Source of the DNA: Meghimatium bilineatum
Taxonomy: Eukaryota > Mollusca > Gastropoda > Stylommatophora > Philomycidae
DNA: 64,000 nucleotides
Assembly: GCA_034231615.1 (NCBI GenBank)
Contig: CM067317.1
Location: 15,140,710-15,204,709 of the forward strand
Reading direction: 5' to 3'
Numbering within the stretch: position 1 is the first letter of the stretch; every line of letters starts with the position of its first letter. A program made the position numbers and the translations under genes. Of this stretch, positions 42,601 through 45,624 are shown one piece after another. The notes beneath the pieces were generated by a model. That model saw nothing but the letters and a program-made list of their open reading frames with translations. It had not been told where the DNA came from and did not search any database.

Positions 42601-44982
42601 AGTCTTGGTCTGCCTCTTATTCTCTTACCTGGAACTTTTCCCTCCATGATTAATCTTTCTAAACCATTGTTTCTCTTTACATGTCTGAAATATTTAGTTT
42701 GCACTTTTTTACAGTTTTGAGGAGCCATTCTGCTTCTATGTTCAGGTCTTTGTGGATGTATGCGTTGGTTCGTCTTTCTGTTCACAATACTCTTAGGACC
42801 TTTCTATAACATTTCATTTCAAAAGCAGATATTTTCTTTTCCATTGCAGATATCATTGCACACATCTCACAACCATATGTTGCCACTGGAAAGATATAAC
42901 TTTTTAATTGTTCATAGAGCCTACTTGTGTCTTAATATTCATTCATTATCTCTAAAGGTTGCATAGTGCATAGACCATCTTTTTTAAACCAACCATATCA
43001 CATGCACTTCTCTACTTTCAAACTATCCACTCTTATATGCTTCTACACTACTTTTCCACATGATTCTTGACCTATCCACTCTTCTTGTTACCAAAATATT
43101 TCATGACTGAATACCGGTGATGCTGGTCAGGAGCCATGATTCTCCAAATGCTGAGCCTCATAGTAAAGTAACCCATAGCATTTATTAATGACATAGGGGT
43201 GTGAGATGTTAGCGCGATCTCACATTTCAGAGGCTCTGCAAATCAGGGCGGTAGCCATCTCTTTTCCCTCGCAGTCTTTACTTCCCGGATTCATCCTGTA
43301 CCCATTTAAGGCTGGGTTGACCCGGGAGCCATTGCAATTTTAAAAACATTTCCGCCTACACTGGGGAATGAACCCAGGACGACTCATATGTGAAGCCAGG
43401 GCGCTAACCACTGCGCTAGCGCGGCTCCCACTGAGCCTCATATGAACTGCCTAATAAAATAATGTAATACTGATTACTTCTATTTGAAAATAACTACAAT
43501 TTAGCTGATTTCTTGCTGCATAAAATTAATGTATACAAAAAGTATTAAAAATTATACCCAAAAAATTAATGTATCAATATAAAAAGCACATCAAATACAT
43601 CAATGAGGACACATTAGAAAAAAATATTATACCCTAAAGTTTATGTTAACAAAATGAGGAATAATGTGTTGTCAGGACCCAAAAGGATAGCAAAGAATAT
43701 GGACACTGTTACCTGCCATGCATGACATAAGAGATTACTAGCACTGAAGTCAACTGTGTTGGGCCATTGGTGCAAATAAAATGGAGGCACAGTGCATTTC
43801 CGTCCTCTGGACTACATTCTGCTGGAAATCTTGTAGGACCACTGTCCTGTTATAAGAGAGATCCAGCGGGAGTTTAAGAACAACTGCAAAAAATAACAAA
43901 TAATAAGGGAAGGCTAAGAAGGTTTGGGATGAAGTTGACTGTACCACCCAACAGGGTATCAAAGTGACCCATAGGCCATGCTGAAGTTCGATGTGTCAGG
44001 CTGACAATTTTAGATATCACAGTTACGCTGTAAACCATGACACAATGCATTCCATTCTCTGGACTGCATTTTGCTAATCTGTATGATTTTGAAAATGAAT
44101 GCAGCAAAAGAAGAAGACTGAAATATAGCCTGTAAATGACATTGTCATTCAAATACTGTTGAATTTTTGATGCCAACGCTGGTAATCCACTTGCTAGTAC
44201 AATATGGATGATCAGTTTTTAAACCACAAGCTAATTTGGTTGGACAGGTTACAGTCTAGCAGAGTGCACCACCAAGACAAGAGACAGGAGATGTTGGAGA
44301 TACGTTGCAGCCAACCTTTGTTGCGGAGACGGCACTTGATGATGATGATGATAATTTGGTTGGGTTAGGGTTGAAAGGTGACTACAAACCACTCTATCAC
44401 TAAGTCAACTAAAAATAAGGAAGAGAATATCTAATATTTATGTGCTATTTTCTTGGTAAATGAAAAGACGCTTATGGATAATAGGCCCTATACTGACAAC
44501 AATTATAAAAGCAGTAATAGAAGTAATCCATGACAGAAAATAACAGTTATCATGACAAAATTGTTTTGCGAAGCAACCAAATATTATGTTAATTTTAAAC
44601 GGCTGCCTGATGAATTGTTAGTCTCAGGCACACAACATATGCTGGAGATGTAGGCCTACATTCTAAGAAGTACAAAAAAATTATACTGACCACCCATAAT
44701 TTCTGTGTTTCTTTTCCCATGTTCATAAGTAGCTCTCAGAATGAGACCATGTGGAACTGATGAAAACTGACTGGTTATATTCATTTGAGGTAAGCAATCA
44801 GTTCCAGCATCTGAACTTTCATGTGATTTCTGCTCAGAGACCGAATCTTTTAATTCATTTAAGATGTATCTACTATCTACATTGTTTTCATTATTGTCAC
44901 CTTCGATTAAATATTCTTCACAATAGTCTGTATTACATGTTTCTAGATCTGAGAAACTCATGGCAATCTCTCTATCTTTCAT
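489..44982 (-). CDS. WD40-repeat protein, WDR97/WDR87-like (17 exons, 3' end outside window)
   Basis: The whole gene span is given; its exons are listed separately. I joined 17 ORF segments bounded by AG acceptors and GT donors. All 16 junctions keep reading phase, giving 763 codons from the ATG at 44982, which follows an in-frame TAA 9 nt upstream. WD-type strands are visible: GITTWKRD near residue 118, GGVGGTKVWHF near 197-207, SLDSEVKVWSL near 298-307, SLDGTVRMWSL near 339-349, SEDSSVRLM near 423-430, VLASAVIIWTNEG near 545, and SDDGTIKIW at 713-721. These fit tandem beta-propellers. From memory of the family, the order YNERMRQF, then KYEYRLITNMVYAKKYN, then ITGGVGGTKVW resembles invertebrate WDR97/WDR87-like proteins. 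No signal peptide or membrane segment is seen. A role as an axonemal or sperm scaffold is inference from the family only. The last exon ends in phase 1, so coding continues beyond the left edge. Another WD family remains possible. Confidence 0.85.
826..1005 (-). mobile_element. SINE-like repeat
   Basis: Reverse orientation: starts from the TTCTTCTTC tail at 828, then TTCATTCTCAATCTCCCACT, CAGAGAATGGAAATGCATTT. Confidence 0.7.
1257..1555. repeat. 43-bp minisatellite (~7 copies)
   Basis: Unit ACTAGAGTTTACCTCCTCTG, AAAGGTAGAAAAGCCACAGA, ATC; the first copies have poly-A interruptions. In WD40 intron 16. Confidence 0.9.
2075..2415. repeat. 44-bp minisatellite (~7.5 copies)
   Basis: Unit ATCTTTCTGAGACAACTAAA, CTAACATGATCAATATTTCT, GTTT. 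In WD40 intron 16. Confidence 0.95.
2480..2890 (-). mobile_element. LINE C-terminal fragment
   Basis: Degenerate relative of 14760-15060: minus strand has LAEAGELALV, FRPFIKKTTFWKEYVT and, further up, FYRKTLRIPWMEKK. Confidence 0.65.
3187..3292 (-). CDS. WD40 gene exon 16
   Basis: Residues 678-712, IPTYDEMMKLEHKPEHQSPV then IAVDVCLALRLFCSC. Acceptor TTTACCAG, donor GTGGGT. Phase 2 out; joins exon 17 as FCSC-SDDGTIKIW. Confidence 0.85.
3500..3665 (-). mobile_element. SINE-like repeat
   Basis: Reverse orientation: TTCTTCTTCTTC, CATTCTTAAACTCCCGCTGG, TAGTCCAGAGAATGGAAATG and ATGGCCCGACACATCCATCT. A well-preserved copy. Confidence 0.75.
3666..4857 (-). other. WD40 intron 15, no feature recognised
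   Basis: AT-rich intron. Apart from one 'TTTATCAAG' dispersed motif near 4540-4590, I see nothing. Confidence 0.5.
4858..5003. repeat. Near-perfect 146-bp palindrome
   Basis: Arms 4858-4923 and 4940-5003 are reverse complements with about three mismatches and one A-run indel, around a ~16-bp loop. The ends read AATCACCTGGCAAC / GTTGCCAGGTGATT. In WD40 intron 15, so the pre-mRNA would carry a ~63-bp stem. Confidence 0.92.
5142..5229 (-). CDS. WD40 gene exon 15
   Basis: Residues 649-677, SNTLVTVHDSGCVVFHTLEP then GDPSFKAR. The HDSGCVVFH strand is WD-like. Acceptor TTTTTCAG, donor GTGAGT. Confidence 0.87.
5290..5615 (+). mobile_element. Probable SINE-like repeat, diverged
   Basis: Shares TGTAAAACATGACACAATGC and the tail ACAACGAAGAAGAAG with the family, with unrelated sequence between and at the 5' side. 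Confidence 0.45.
5760..6005. repeat. Fold-back repeat with ~100-bp inverted arms
   Basis: Left arm with GATTATTTCCATTGGCAATG and TTATTTAGGGCTAGGGTTAG pairs with the right arm's reverse complement (GATTATTTCCCTTGGCAATG, TTTAGTGTTAGGCTTAGGGT). Probably a MITE; I see no certain target duplication. Confidence 0.7.
6235..6380 (+). mobile_element. SINE-like repeat
   Basis: ACACAACACATCCCCATTCT, CCATTGTCCTGATATAAGAG and TTGAGAATGAATGC. Confidence 0.65.
6857..7048. repeat. ~64-bp tandem repeat (3 copies)
   Basis: Unit AGTCTCTATATTTCAGCCTG, GACAGTGTACTACGGAGAGA, TATTCTCCATTCCTGGTCAC. Contains TATTTCAG, an acceptor-like string on the plus strand. In WD40 intron 14. Confidence 0.9.
7370..7522 (-). CDS. 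WD40 gene exon 14
   Basis: 51 codons, residues 598-648, VLNMFHDAAHNGLCTLHALK ... DLIDFARE. Acceptor CCAATTAG, donor GTATGA. Phase 0 on both sides. Confidence 0.85.
7523..10079 (-). other. WD40 intron 13, upper part
   Basis: 2.5 kb without recognisable coding or classified repeat. A small GC-richer spot with AAAATGGCGGGC lies near 9224. Several short ORFs have no family resemblance. Confidence 0.45.
10080..10805 (+). mobile_element. RNase H-bearing LINE 3' fragment with inserted repeat
   Basis: RNase H pieces SMRMEIEVVTAALTW (about 10140) and TWIYCPGHAGIRGNKRADML (from about 10430) are separated by an insertion with GATGATG, poly-A and TA repeats (10185-10310). It ends with TTCCTAATCAAGAATCAA, a terminus shared with the fragments at 19880, 36895, 37640 and 42000. 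Confidence 0.8.
10950..11107 (+). other. Orphan acidic ORF fragment
   Basis: Without an ATG, one frame reads KLGKNGLTYDSDDIEMQFLN and then EILENMNESDVDG to a stop. Acidic, regular and helical, it resembles an acidic transposase N-terminus. I do not recognise it. Confidence 0.3.
11167..11241 (-). CDS. WD40 gene exon 13
   Basis: 25 codons, residues 573-597, DGRIIFMDPVKKGHKHLEFK. It completes LGLEDGRIIFMD, a WD-like strand. Acceptor TTGTTCCAG, donor GTAAGT. Phase 0 on both sides. Confidence 0.87.
11595..11850 (+). mobile_element. LINE C-terminal fragment
   Basis: WFGHVMRIVPAQLALHAY, GRPRTRWAERIKETL and ELTMANTTEMAKDKK, a related LINE tail. Confidence 0.8.
11915..12230 (-). mobile_element. LINE 3' UTR-only copy (5'-truncated)
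   Basis: Closely similar over ~310 bp to 35730-36050, including the poly-C tract after TTCAG, GGTGTTAAATTTCCTAG and AAATACAGAC. It lacks all coding sequence, as expected of a severely 5'-truncated insertion. Confidence 0.7.
12385..12510 (+). mobile_element. LINE reverse-transcriptase fragment with YADD box
   Basis: Reads NFRYADDTVLITKSEKDLQK after minor correction (catalytic YADD), followed by a stop and frame change. Not continued at either side. Confidence 0.7.
12505..12625 (+). mobile_element. SINE-like repeat
   Basis: AAAACAGTGACACAACATAT and GACATTGTCCTGCTACAAG; the 3' tail is missing. Confidence 0.65.
13032..13203 (-). CDS. WD40 gene exon 12
   Basis: Residues 515-572, with CCCIAVLASAVIIWTNEGYC and SYLLLGLE. 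Acceptor TGTTTTCAG, donor GTAGAG. Leaves in phase 0. Confidence 0.88.
13730..13900 (-). mobile_element. LINE C-terminal fragment
   Basis: Minus strand: TRWEDAIRKIVKNNLTMASA then AKMAKDRKLKLLTTSDC, the same tail as 11595-11850. Confidence 0.65.
14095..14300. repeat. Second unclassified dispersed repeat, copy 1
   Basis: Shares GGTAACTCTTGACATCCCAT, AGCCTTTC and CAGTTGTGTAACCAG with 23215 and 48575. Confidence 0.5.
14760..15060 (-). mobile_element. LINE C-terminal fragment
   Basis: Minus strand: LEVAGQLARDRRDFRRFIRK and TNVLERICHMTTT, with RIPWTARKTKQDVL remains near 15040. Confidence 0.75.
15290..15480 (+). mobile_element. RNase H LINE fragment
   Basis: Degenerate ITWIYCHRHASV then GATATGCTTAAGCTGCTTCA, matching the RNase H tail of this family and the 51240 fragment. 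Confidence 0.55.
15655..15820 (+). mobile_element. SINE-like repeat
   Basis: Subfamily with GACGGATGTGTCAGACCATT, TTGTCCTGCTATAAGAGAGA and the tail GCTGAAGAAGAAGAAG. Confidence 0.75.
15908..16012 (-). CDS. WD40 gene exon 11
   Basis: Residues 480-514, RTDPACRIAVWHMIDMQREF. Acceptor ATACAACAG, donor GTAAGA. Phase 2 on both sides. Confidence 0.85.
16425..16530 (-). mobile_element. SINE-like repeat, partial
   Basis: Reverse orientation: TTCTTCTTTTTCTT, GTAATCCAGAGACTGGAATG. Only the 3' half. Confidence 0.55.
16955..17112 (-). mobile_element. SINE-like repeat, 5' half
   Basis: Reverse orientation of the 5' part: TTATGGTCCAACACATCTAA, CACATGTTCATCCTACCTTA and AATGGCAGGTCATAAC. Interrupted at 17112 by the 17113-17539 insertion. 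Confidence 0.5.
17113..17539. mobile_element. Possible retroelement insertion between 14-bp direct repeats
   Basis: TACTCCCTTTTTAG occurs at 17099-17112 and again at 17540-17553, bounding a ~427 bp insert inside a SINE. The insert contains TTACAGCTGGGTCGACTGGA and is GC-richer than its surroundings. No ORF of note. Confidence 0.45.
17764..18330 (-). mobile_element. LINE C-terminus, same family as 46250-47275
   Basis: Reads FRLRTGHNRLRSHMFRKLKI and CNCGLSPETAEHIIHACQLY, closely parallel to the 46 kb copy. Upstream on the same strand are remains of RNase H (QVTVAYLEMKKLISWQGK). Confidence 0.85.
18415..18576 (-). CDS. WD40 gene exon 10
   Basis: Residues 426-479, SVRLMARSNSKCLTTVLPPP then VSYNRHFNIIYMLINSHEIW. 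Acceptor TGTTTTCAG, donor GTATGC. Joins exon 9 to give the blade motif SEDSSVRLM. Confidence 0.9.
18577..19879 (-). other. WD40 intron 9, lower part
   Basis: AT-rich. Two or three repeats of CAAAGTTGACC / ATATGTTGACCACATG around 18900-19030, otherwise nothing recognised. Confidence 0.45.
19880..19992 (+). mobile_element. RNase H LINE 3' end
   Basis: Contains GGCTGCTGGAACAGAGGGCA and TTTCTAATCAAGAAT, as at 37640. Confidence 0.65.
19993..20714 (-). other. WD40 intron 9, middle
   Basis: No ORF, repeat array or TE terminus recognised. A short GGGGCTCTCAGTGGATG ... AAGATCTCAGTGGATG doublet near 20170. Confidence 0.4.
20715..20950 (-). mobile_element. SINE-like repeat
   Basis: Reverse orientation: ATGCAGATTAGCAGGATGTA, GGTCGGACACATTTGACTTC and ACCTCCTTAGTTGCTTCTTT. 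Confidence 0.75.
21010..21345. repeat. 64-bp minisatellite (~5 copies)
   Basis: Unit AATAACTTTGACATCTCTCA, TTTGCTACATTCTGAAATGG, TACACTTTGACCTGTAAACA, TATC. Copies nearly identical. Ends ~20 bp from the donor of WD40 exon 9. Confidence 0.95.
21364..21570 (-). CDS. WD40 gene exon 9
   Basis: Residues 357-425, SLVASVDGIQWMGITDDNIL ... MAISEDS. Acceptor TTTCACTTAG, donor GTAATA. A minisatellite of 64-bp units begins a few bases into the following (lower-coordinate) intron sequence. Confidence 0.9.
21590..21990 (+). mobile_element. LINE C-terminal fragment
   Basis: HIERHNGLGKLIMEGNVLGK, RTRGRPRLQWICDIKDF and LNMTLDESRQFTQNREDYSV: same family as 42500-42960. It starts just 20 bp beyond WD40 exon 9. 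Confidence 0.85.
22070..22765. repeat. 25/28-bp alternating minisatellite (~26 units)
   Basis: Units ATTAGAGTTTTGGAAAGGAT then ATCATTCC (28 bp) or ATTCC (25 bp). Over much of the array they alternate, giving a 53-bp higher-order period. In WD40 intron 8. Confidence 0.95.
22845..22930 (-). mobile_element. SINE-like repeat, 3' end only
   Basis: Reverse orientation: TTCTTCTTCTGC, CCTGCAGATTGCAGGATGTA. Confidence 0.55.
23050..23200. repeat. 35-bp tandem repeat (~4 copies)
   Basis: Unit CCTGATGCAACATGATTTAT, AAAGTAAATGTTATA, essentially identical copies. Confidence 0.93.
23215..23560. repeat. Second unclassified dispersed repeat, copy 2
   Basis: GGTAACTCTTGACAGCCCAT, GCTGTGTAACTGAGGGGACA, CAGATGAGAGGCCTTTCAGT, TATCCCAGGATTACCAAGTT. 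The longest copy. An open frame at 23343-23693 falls inside it and is not taken as a gene. Confidence 0.55.
24312..24477 (-). CDS. WD40 gene exon 8
   Basis: Residues 302-356. Contains the clearest WD repeat in the protein: GHSRAVTNLILHP, then SIVITCSLDGTVRMWSLD. Acceptor GGAAAATAG, donor GTAAAT. Phase 1 in, phase 2 out. Confidence 0.93.
24650..24925 (-). mobile_element. SINE-like repeat
   Basis: Reverse orientation: CATGCAGGTTAGCAAGATGC, TTTCGGTCTAACACATTTGA, ATATGGCAGGTAATAGTATT. Near full length but diverged. Confidence 0.7.
25017..25096 (-). CDS. WD40 gene exon 7
   Basis: Residues 275-301, RAHSMSITGCRYSRNATVLV then SSLDSE. Acceptor ATATTTTCAG, donor GTATAT. Codes the HSMSITGC ... VTSSLDSE half of a canonical WD blade that finishes in exon 8. 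Confidence 0.88.
25185..25300. repeat. 28-bp tandem repeat (4 copies)
   Basis: Unit GTAGGTGGATCTACACATTG, TGATCAAT. Copies identical. Just upstream in the transcript direction from WD40 exon 7. Confidence 0.93.
25745..26110. repeat. Unclassified dispersed repeat, copy 1
   Basis: Begins after a TAATAATAA tract with CCCATAATCCATCAGGGTTA and CATGCCCAGACCATTCACTG, and extends through AGTGATTTTTAATAATCTGC. Copies at 38590, 39515 and 40490 share the order of motifs. The TAA-tract end suggests a retroelement in reverse orientation. Confidence 0.65.
26588..26725 (-). CDS. WD40 gene exon 6
   Basis: Residues 229-274, KYELPNVGGSWVKRVELDHQ and onward to NLDGKLLFKFE. Acceptor TTATTCAAG, donor GTTTGC. 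The junction with exon 5 restores a Lys codon (AA|G). Confidence 0.88.
27256..27580. mobile_element. piggyBac-like MITE (325 bp)
   Basis: Flanked by TTAA at 27252-27255 and 27581-27584. Ends CTCTTTCAACACGTAA and, from the right, CTCAATTCATACGTAA are imperfect inverted repeats. Two subterminal direct repeats TTATAACGGGCTTACGT lie at about 27511 and 27554. No ORF. Confidence 0.75.
27865..28566. repeat. 38/47-bp minisatellite (~17 copies)
   Basis: Unit CACAGAGCCATGTGAGGACT, GCAATAACTACCTTTAGT. Early copies carry an extra ACAAATAG. It ends ~25 bp before the hAT MITE at 28591. Confidence 0.95.
28739..29130. repeat. piggyBac internal direct repeat, copy 1
   Basis: Copy 1 of a ~395 bp unit repeated at 29136 with a period of 397 bp. 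Starts GTAGAAAAATTTCCTTACAT and ends GAAAATATTT. A few substitutions and small indels separate the copies. Confidence 0.9.
29136..29537. repeat. piggyBac internal direct repeat, copy 2
   Basis: Second copy of the unit starting at 28739. It ends 53 bp from the transposase stop codon, so the element's 3' non-coding region was enlarged by tandem duplication. Confidence 0.9.
29590..31455 (-). CDS. piggyBac transposase, intact
   Basis: Uninterrupted 621-residue ORF, a normal full length for PGBD-type transposases, which cut and paste DNA at TTAA. Residues 1-90 are acidic and Ser-rich (SDNDDSDSDYRPSD). The catalytic core carries the three conserved aspartates: D285 in CIDEMVIGHKGR, D367 in HLFADRYYSS and D473 in NGCDRVDQM. 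The C-terminus (584-614) has a Cys-rich zinc-binding cross-brace (CAHC, CIGC, LCAKSC) used by the family to bind element ends. It lies inside a TTAA-flanked element with matching inverted ends. It is antisense to nothing and runs in the same direction as the WD40 gene whose intron hosts it. The open frame and complete triad suggest recent mobility, or possibly domestication. I cannot tell which from sequence alone. Confidence 0.95.
   Translation of the reverse strand: MATPTSSRYSAEQAMVMFQSLLVSESDNDDSDSDYRPSDLSKGKKPKQTGVGFIKNVTACIRSSNVSSSEEASNSSDESTDSEDLAGTSRPTNATSRPMNHTSTDRQGRPRTDAVWREALEGESIGVSHFRQIHSGCKLGLPENASPLQCLLSLMTEPIIDNLIANVNSYAQQKLEMNTPRRKYSTYSKWTALDRNIFMKFLATLINMGLDPKHSIKDFWSTKTHRSSPWFGSIFSRTKFLLIYQSMLHAAGADAQGKIKIEPFINELVASFQNAFYPSENICIDEMVIGHKGRFRHKQYNASKPKKYHIKSYGLCDSITGYVFNLLVYFGADTTYRLETDTKSTHAVKIFDKLLEGITGHHHLFADRYYSSLPLVQFLRQRNHHYTGTLNANRRGFPQEMKNKKIAVNQPKWFINDEDKVMCVSWRDKKSKKPCQLVTTCGSATCEIRIEGRSEVWKPSPIHNYNMSMNGCDRVDQMISYYGNHTRKTVKWWKKVFMWVLEITQLNAHILYTLSRPCAEKPMPLSNFKDILIEELCSLFELEAPNNIDAALLSKPGRKTVNTELERYQGTTHLIDSGGKDRQCAHCATKQIRKRSSYYCIGCSHKPHLCAKSCFREYHTR
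31648..31714. repeat. piggyBac subterminal repeats with palindrome
   Basis: Two 25-bp copies (31648-31672 and 31690-31714, period 42) of a unit containing the 12-bp palindrome CCAGTATACTGG followed by CGATTGGTCC. Position next to the terminal repeat suggests transposase-binding sites. Confidence 0.75.
32074..32294. mobile_element. piggyBac-like MITE (221 bp)
   Basis: ~31 bp inverted ends starting CCCCTTAGCTGC, nearly identical on both sides. The left flank is TTAA (32070-32073); the right flank reads TTGA, a decayed TTAA. The terminal sequence differs from the full piggyBac nearby, so it belongs to another family. Confidence 0.8.
32951..32992. repeat. 15-bp perfect inverted repeat inside the pogo-like element
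   Basis: GGGGCAAACATGCGC and its exact reverse complement are separated by 12 bp. The arms match the motif near the element's termini. Confidence 0.85.
33059..33510 (+). pseudogene. Degenerate pogo-like transposase N-terminus running into an 8-residue repeat
   Basis: Open from 32982 to 33422. After a possible acceptor (TTTCTTTTTAG) it reads RNYKRKIEKMMPLTENEAVA, like the N-terminal DNA-binding start of pogo/Jerky-type transposases, and then repeats IDAQSPPV about 12 times. The repeat is a 24-bp minisatellite, so the frame stays open for that reason alone. No DDE region follows. Confidence 0.5.
33122..33510. repeat. 24-bp minisatellite (~16 copies)
   Basis: Unit GCCAGTCATAGATGCACAAT plus CTCC. 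About 12 near-identical copies to 33420, then about four diverged ones. The 24-bp length keeps several frames open on both strands, so ORFs here are not evidence of genes. Confidence 0.95.
34010..35167 (-). other. WD40 intron 5, upstream end
   Basis: Apart from the CpG-rich patch at 34550-34735, AT-rich sequence without recognised features up to exon 5. Confidence 0.45.
34550..34735. promoter_or_regulatory. CpG-rich patch in WD40 intron 5
   Basis: Unusually GC- and CpG-rich for this window (GGGACGGCCCGCCATCAGCG, CGCGCGCGGCCATTTTG). CAAAATGGC on the minus strand resembles a YY1 site. A 85-codon ORF overlaps it, but nothing else supports coding. Could be an internal promoter or part of a GC-rich transposon. 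Confidence 0.3.
35168..35244 (-). CDS. WD40 gene exon 5
   Basis: Residues 204-228 plus two nt, starting VWHFLQQSANNFGD, which completes the GGTKVWHF strand begun in exon 4. Acceptor ATCTTACAG, donor GTAGGG. Precedes the 8.4 kb transposon-filled intron. Confidence 0.85.
35730..36780 (-). mobile_element. LINE 3' half: RNase H, C-terminus and 3' UTR
   Basis: Minus-strand pieces from 36724 down: an RNase H segment with FTLQWIPSHAWVPGNKMADK, then after frameshifts a C-terminal segment with FQLRTSHSPVNKHM and NCRHCN ... EHLLLQCSKL, ending near 36054. Below that lies ~320 bp of non-coding sequence with a homopolymer C/G tract, which I read as the 3' UTR because 11915-12230 is a second copy of just that part. 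Confidence 0.75.
36895..37245 (+). mobile_element. RNase H LINE 3' fragment
   Basis: CPGHAGVKGNVRADSMADND then degenerate sequence to the shared 3' end TTTCTAATAAATAATCAA. Same family as 10080-10805. It abuts WD40 exon 4 (low end 37296). Confidence 0.75.
37296..37415 (-). CDS. WD40 gene exon 4
   Basis: Exactly 40 codons, residues 164-203, with SVNADLRSVLFMLFNP and DELITGGVGGTK. Acceptor TTACCTCAG, donor GTGAGT. Phase 0 on both sides. Confidence 0.9.
37640..37785 (+). mobile_element. RNase H LINE 3' end
   Basis: Only the last ~145 bp of the family: GGATGGCTGCTGGAACAGAG and the terminus TTTCTAATCAAGAATCAA. Confidence 0.65.
38085..38255. repeat. Inverted pair of a dispersed 'TTTATCAAG' motif
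   Basis: TTGACCAAAAGGTTTTTATA ... CAGGACACATGG at 38090-38135 faces its reverse complement at 38197-38250. Single relatives lie at 4540-4590, 51705-51760, 58440-58480 and 62905-62950 (the last with GACGTTTCGGTCC). Confidence 0.6.
38590..38900. repeat. Unclassified dispersed repeat, copy 2
   Basis: TAATAATAA tract, CATAACCCATCAGGATCATA, TCATGTCCAGATCATTCCTT and AGTGGTTTTTAATAACCTGT, as in the 25745 copy. Confidence 0.65.
39515..39740. repeat. Unclassified dispersed repeat, copy 4 (diverged)
   Basis: CATAACTTCTCAGAGTTGTG, CACTCTGGAAACATCGACAC, then degenerate. A short inverted repeat of TATCCCATCATATTCTAAAC follows at about 39712-39755. Confidence 0.45.
39944..40053 (-). CDS. WD40 gene exon 3
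   Basis: Residues 127-163, with YEYRLITNMVYAKKYN and FILGKDFSLK. Acceptor TTTGTCTACAG, donor GTTTGT (weak but usable). Leaves in phase 0. Without this exon, exons 2 and 4 are out of phase, which supports it. Confidence 0.88.
40490..40840. repeat. Unclassified dispersed repeat, copy 3
   Basis: CTGTAACCCTTCAGGGTCGT, AGAGTCCTCCAGAAATTTCT, TTTTCCTGTCCATTCCTTGA. Ends where the 45-bp minisatellite region begins. Confidence 0.6.
40966..41866. repeat. 45-bp minisatellite (~20 copies)
   Basis: Unit CTTGTCAATATTGTAAGTAC then TCACAACAAGTGCTTTTGTA then TCCAG. The copies are nearly identical. Two are 44 bp (one T lost), at about 41181 and 41675, 494 bp apart (11 units minus one base). The 45-bp length keeps long frames open on both strands (up to 225 codons); these are not genes. 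It lies in WD40 intron 2. Confidence 0.97.
42000..42062 (+). mobile_element. RNase H LINE 3' end (60 bp)
   Basis: Short remnant with GGTTTCTAATCAAGAATCAA next to WD40 exon 2. Confidence 0.5.
42123..42209 (-). CDS. WD40 gene exon 2
   Basis: Residues 98-126 (VTYNERMRQF ... GITTWKRDAVDAR). Acceptor TATTCTTAG, donor GTACAT. Enters and leaves in phase 1. The ILDTKGITTW strand is a typical WD blade end. Confidence 0.88.
42235..42385. repeat. ~45-bp tandem repeat (3 copies)
   Basis: Unit with CACACTTTAACAACTTA, AAGTTTTCAAATCATAGATT, TGTATT. In WD40 intron 1, starting 26 bp from exon 2. Confidence 0.85.
42500..42960 (-). mobile_element. LINE C-terminal fragment
   Basis: Minus strand: RTNAYIHKDLNIEAEW, FRHVKRNNGLERLIMEGKVP and GKRIRGRPRL, typical of the LINE tail GKR-RGRPR-W. 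In WD40 intron 1, sense to the gene. Confidence 0.8.
43186..43432 (-). mobile_element. tRNA-derived SINE
   Basis: Minus strand starts with a tRNA-like head: an A-box region TAGCGCAGTGGTTAGCGC (43401-43418) and B box GGGTTCATTCCCC (43363-43375). These are pol III promoter elements. A ~150 bp body follows, ending near AACATCTCACACCCCTAT. A second copy is at 62459-62700. Confidence 0.85.
43672..43890 (+). mobile_element. SINE-like repeat
   Basis: Degenerate 5' part, then GGCCATTGGTGCAAATAAAA and the subfamily segment with CACTGTCCTG and AGATCCAGCGGGAGTTTAAG. Confidence 0.75.
43900..44125 (+). mobile_element. SINE-like repeat
   Basis: Tandem neighbour of the 43672 copy, of the other subfamily: GTAAACCATGACACAATGCA and an AAAGAAGAAGA tail. 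Confidence 0.75.
44216..44350 (+). mobile_element. LINE 3' terminus with GATGAT tail
   Basis: Degenerate LDRLQSSRVHHQDKRQEMLE and then a (GAT)n tail, as seen at LINE ends in this window. Confidence 0.5.
44691..44982 (-). CDS. WD40 gene exon 1 (initiator)
   Basis: Codes residues 1-97 plus one nt. The N-terminal ~70 residues are acidic and Ser/Asn-rich and look disordered. They are followed by SSVPHGLILRATYEHG, the likely lead into the first propeller. The start is the first ATG after an in-frame TAA; a GTG lies just before it. The donor is GTCAGT. Phase 1 leads into exon 2. Confidence 0.75.
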
Positions 44983-45199
44983 CACGAATATTTAAGAGAT
45001 TAGTATCTTACTTTTGCGTGTTCATTCACAGTCAAAAAGGCCTATATAAAAGATATTTGAGATTATAATATATTATAGCAGATATAAGATTATGGCAATC
45101 ACAAATCACATGATATAGTAGGGGTGTGAAATTTTACAGAGCTTACAGCACAGGTCCTAATCATTTTGACATAAGATCACTAGTTCCCTTTCTCTATAT

Positions 45200-45350
45200 C
45201 ATCACTCTCATCATCAGGTGCCATGCCGGATGGCGTAGGCAATCATGGCTCTCCACAGCTCTCTATCTCCAGCATTATTTATTTAGATTACTGTTGTTTC
45301 CCTGCAATGCCAGGTCTAATATTTCTCACGTTGTCGCCCTCTGTTATCAT
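45200..45350 (-). mobile_element. LINE 3' terminus
   Basis: Reverse complement has GAGCTGTGGAGAGCCATGAT and GGCATGGCACCTGATGATGA, matching the end of the 55 kb LINE. Confidence 0.7.
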
Positions 45351-45624
45351 TACCATAAACTAGAAAATTAACTTTTCATCGCCATAAGAGTTTTCAGTCA
45401 TGTTATTATATATTAAGAAGTCTTTTTACACATGGAAGATATGTCAACGTACCAGCTTTGTAGGGAGATCTGAAGTATTCACAGCTTATGAAATTGTATA
45501 TTAAATTAATGTTAAATTTATTGTTCATTCATTCAGATTCTCAGGAAATATGAGCAATGAAGATCTGGCATTCTATGTACAATGGCAGGAAGGGTTTCTC
45601 CATAGCTTTTTTTCATATACAGTA

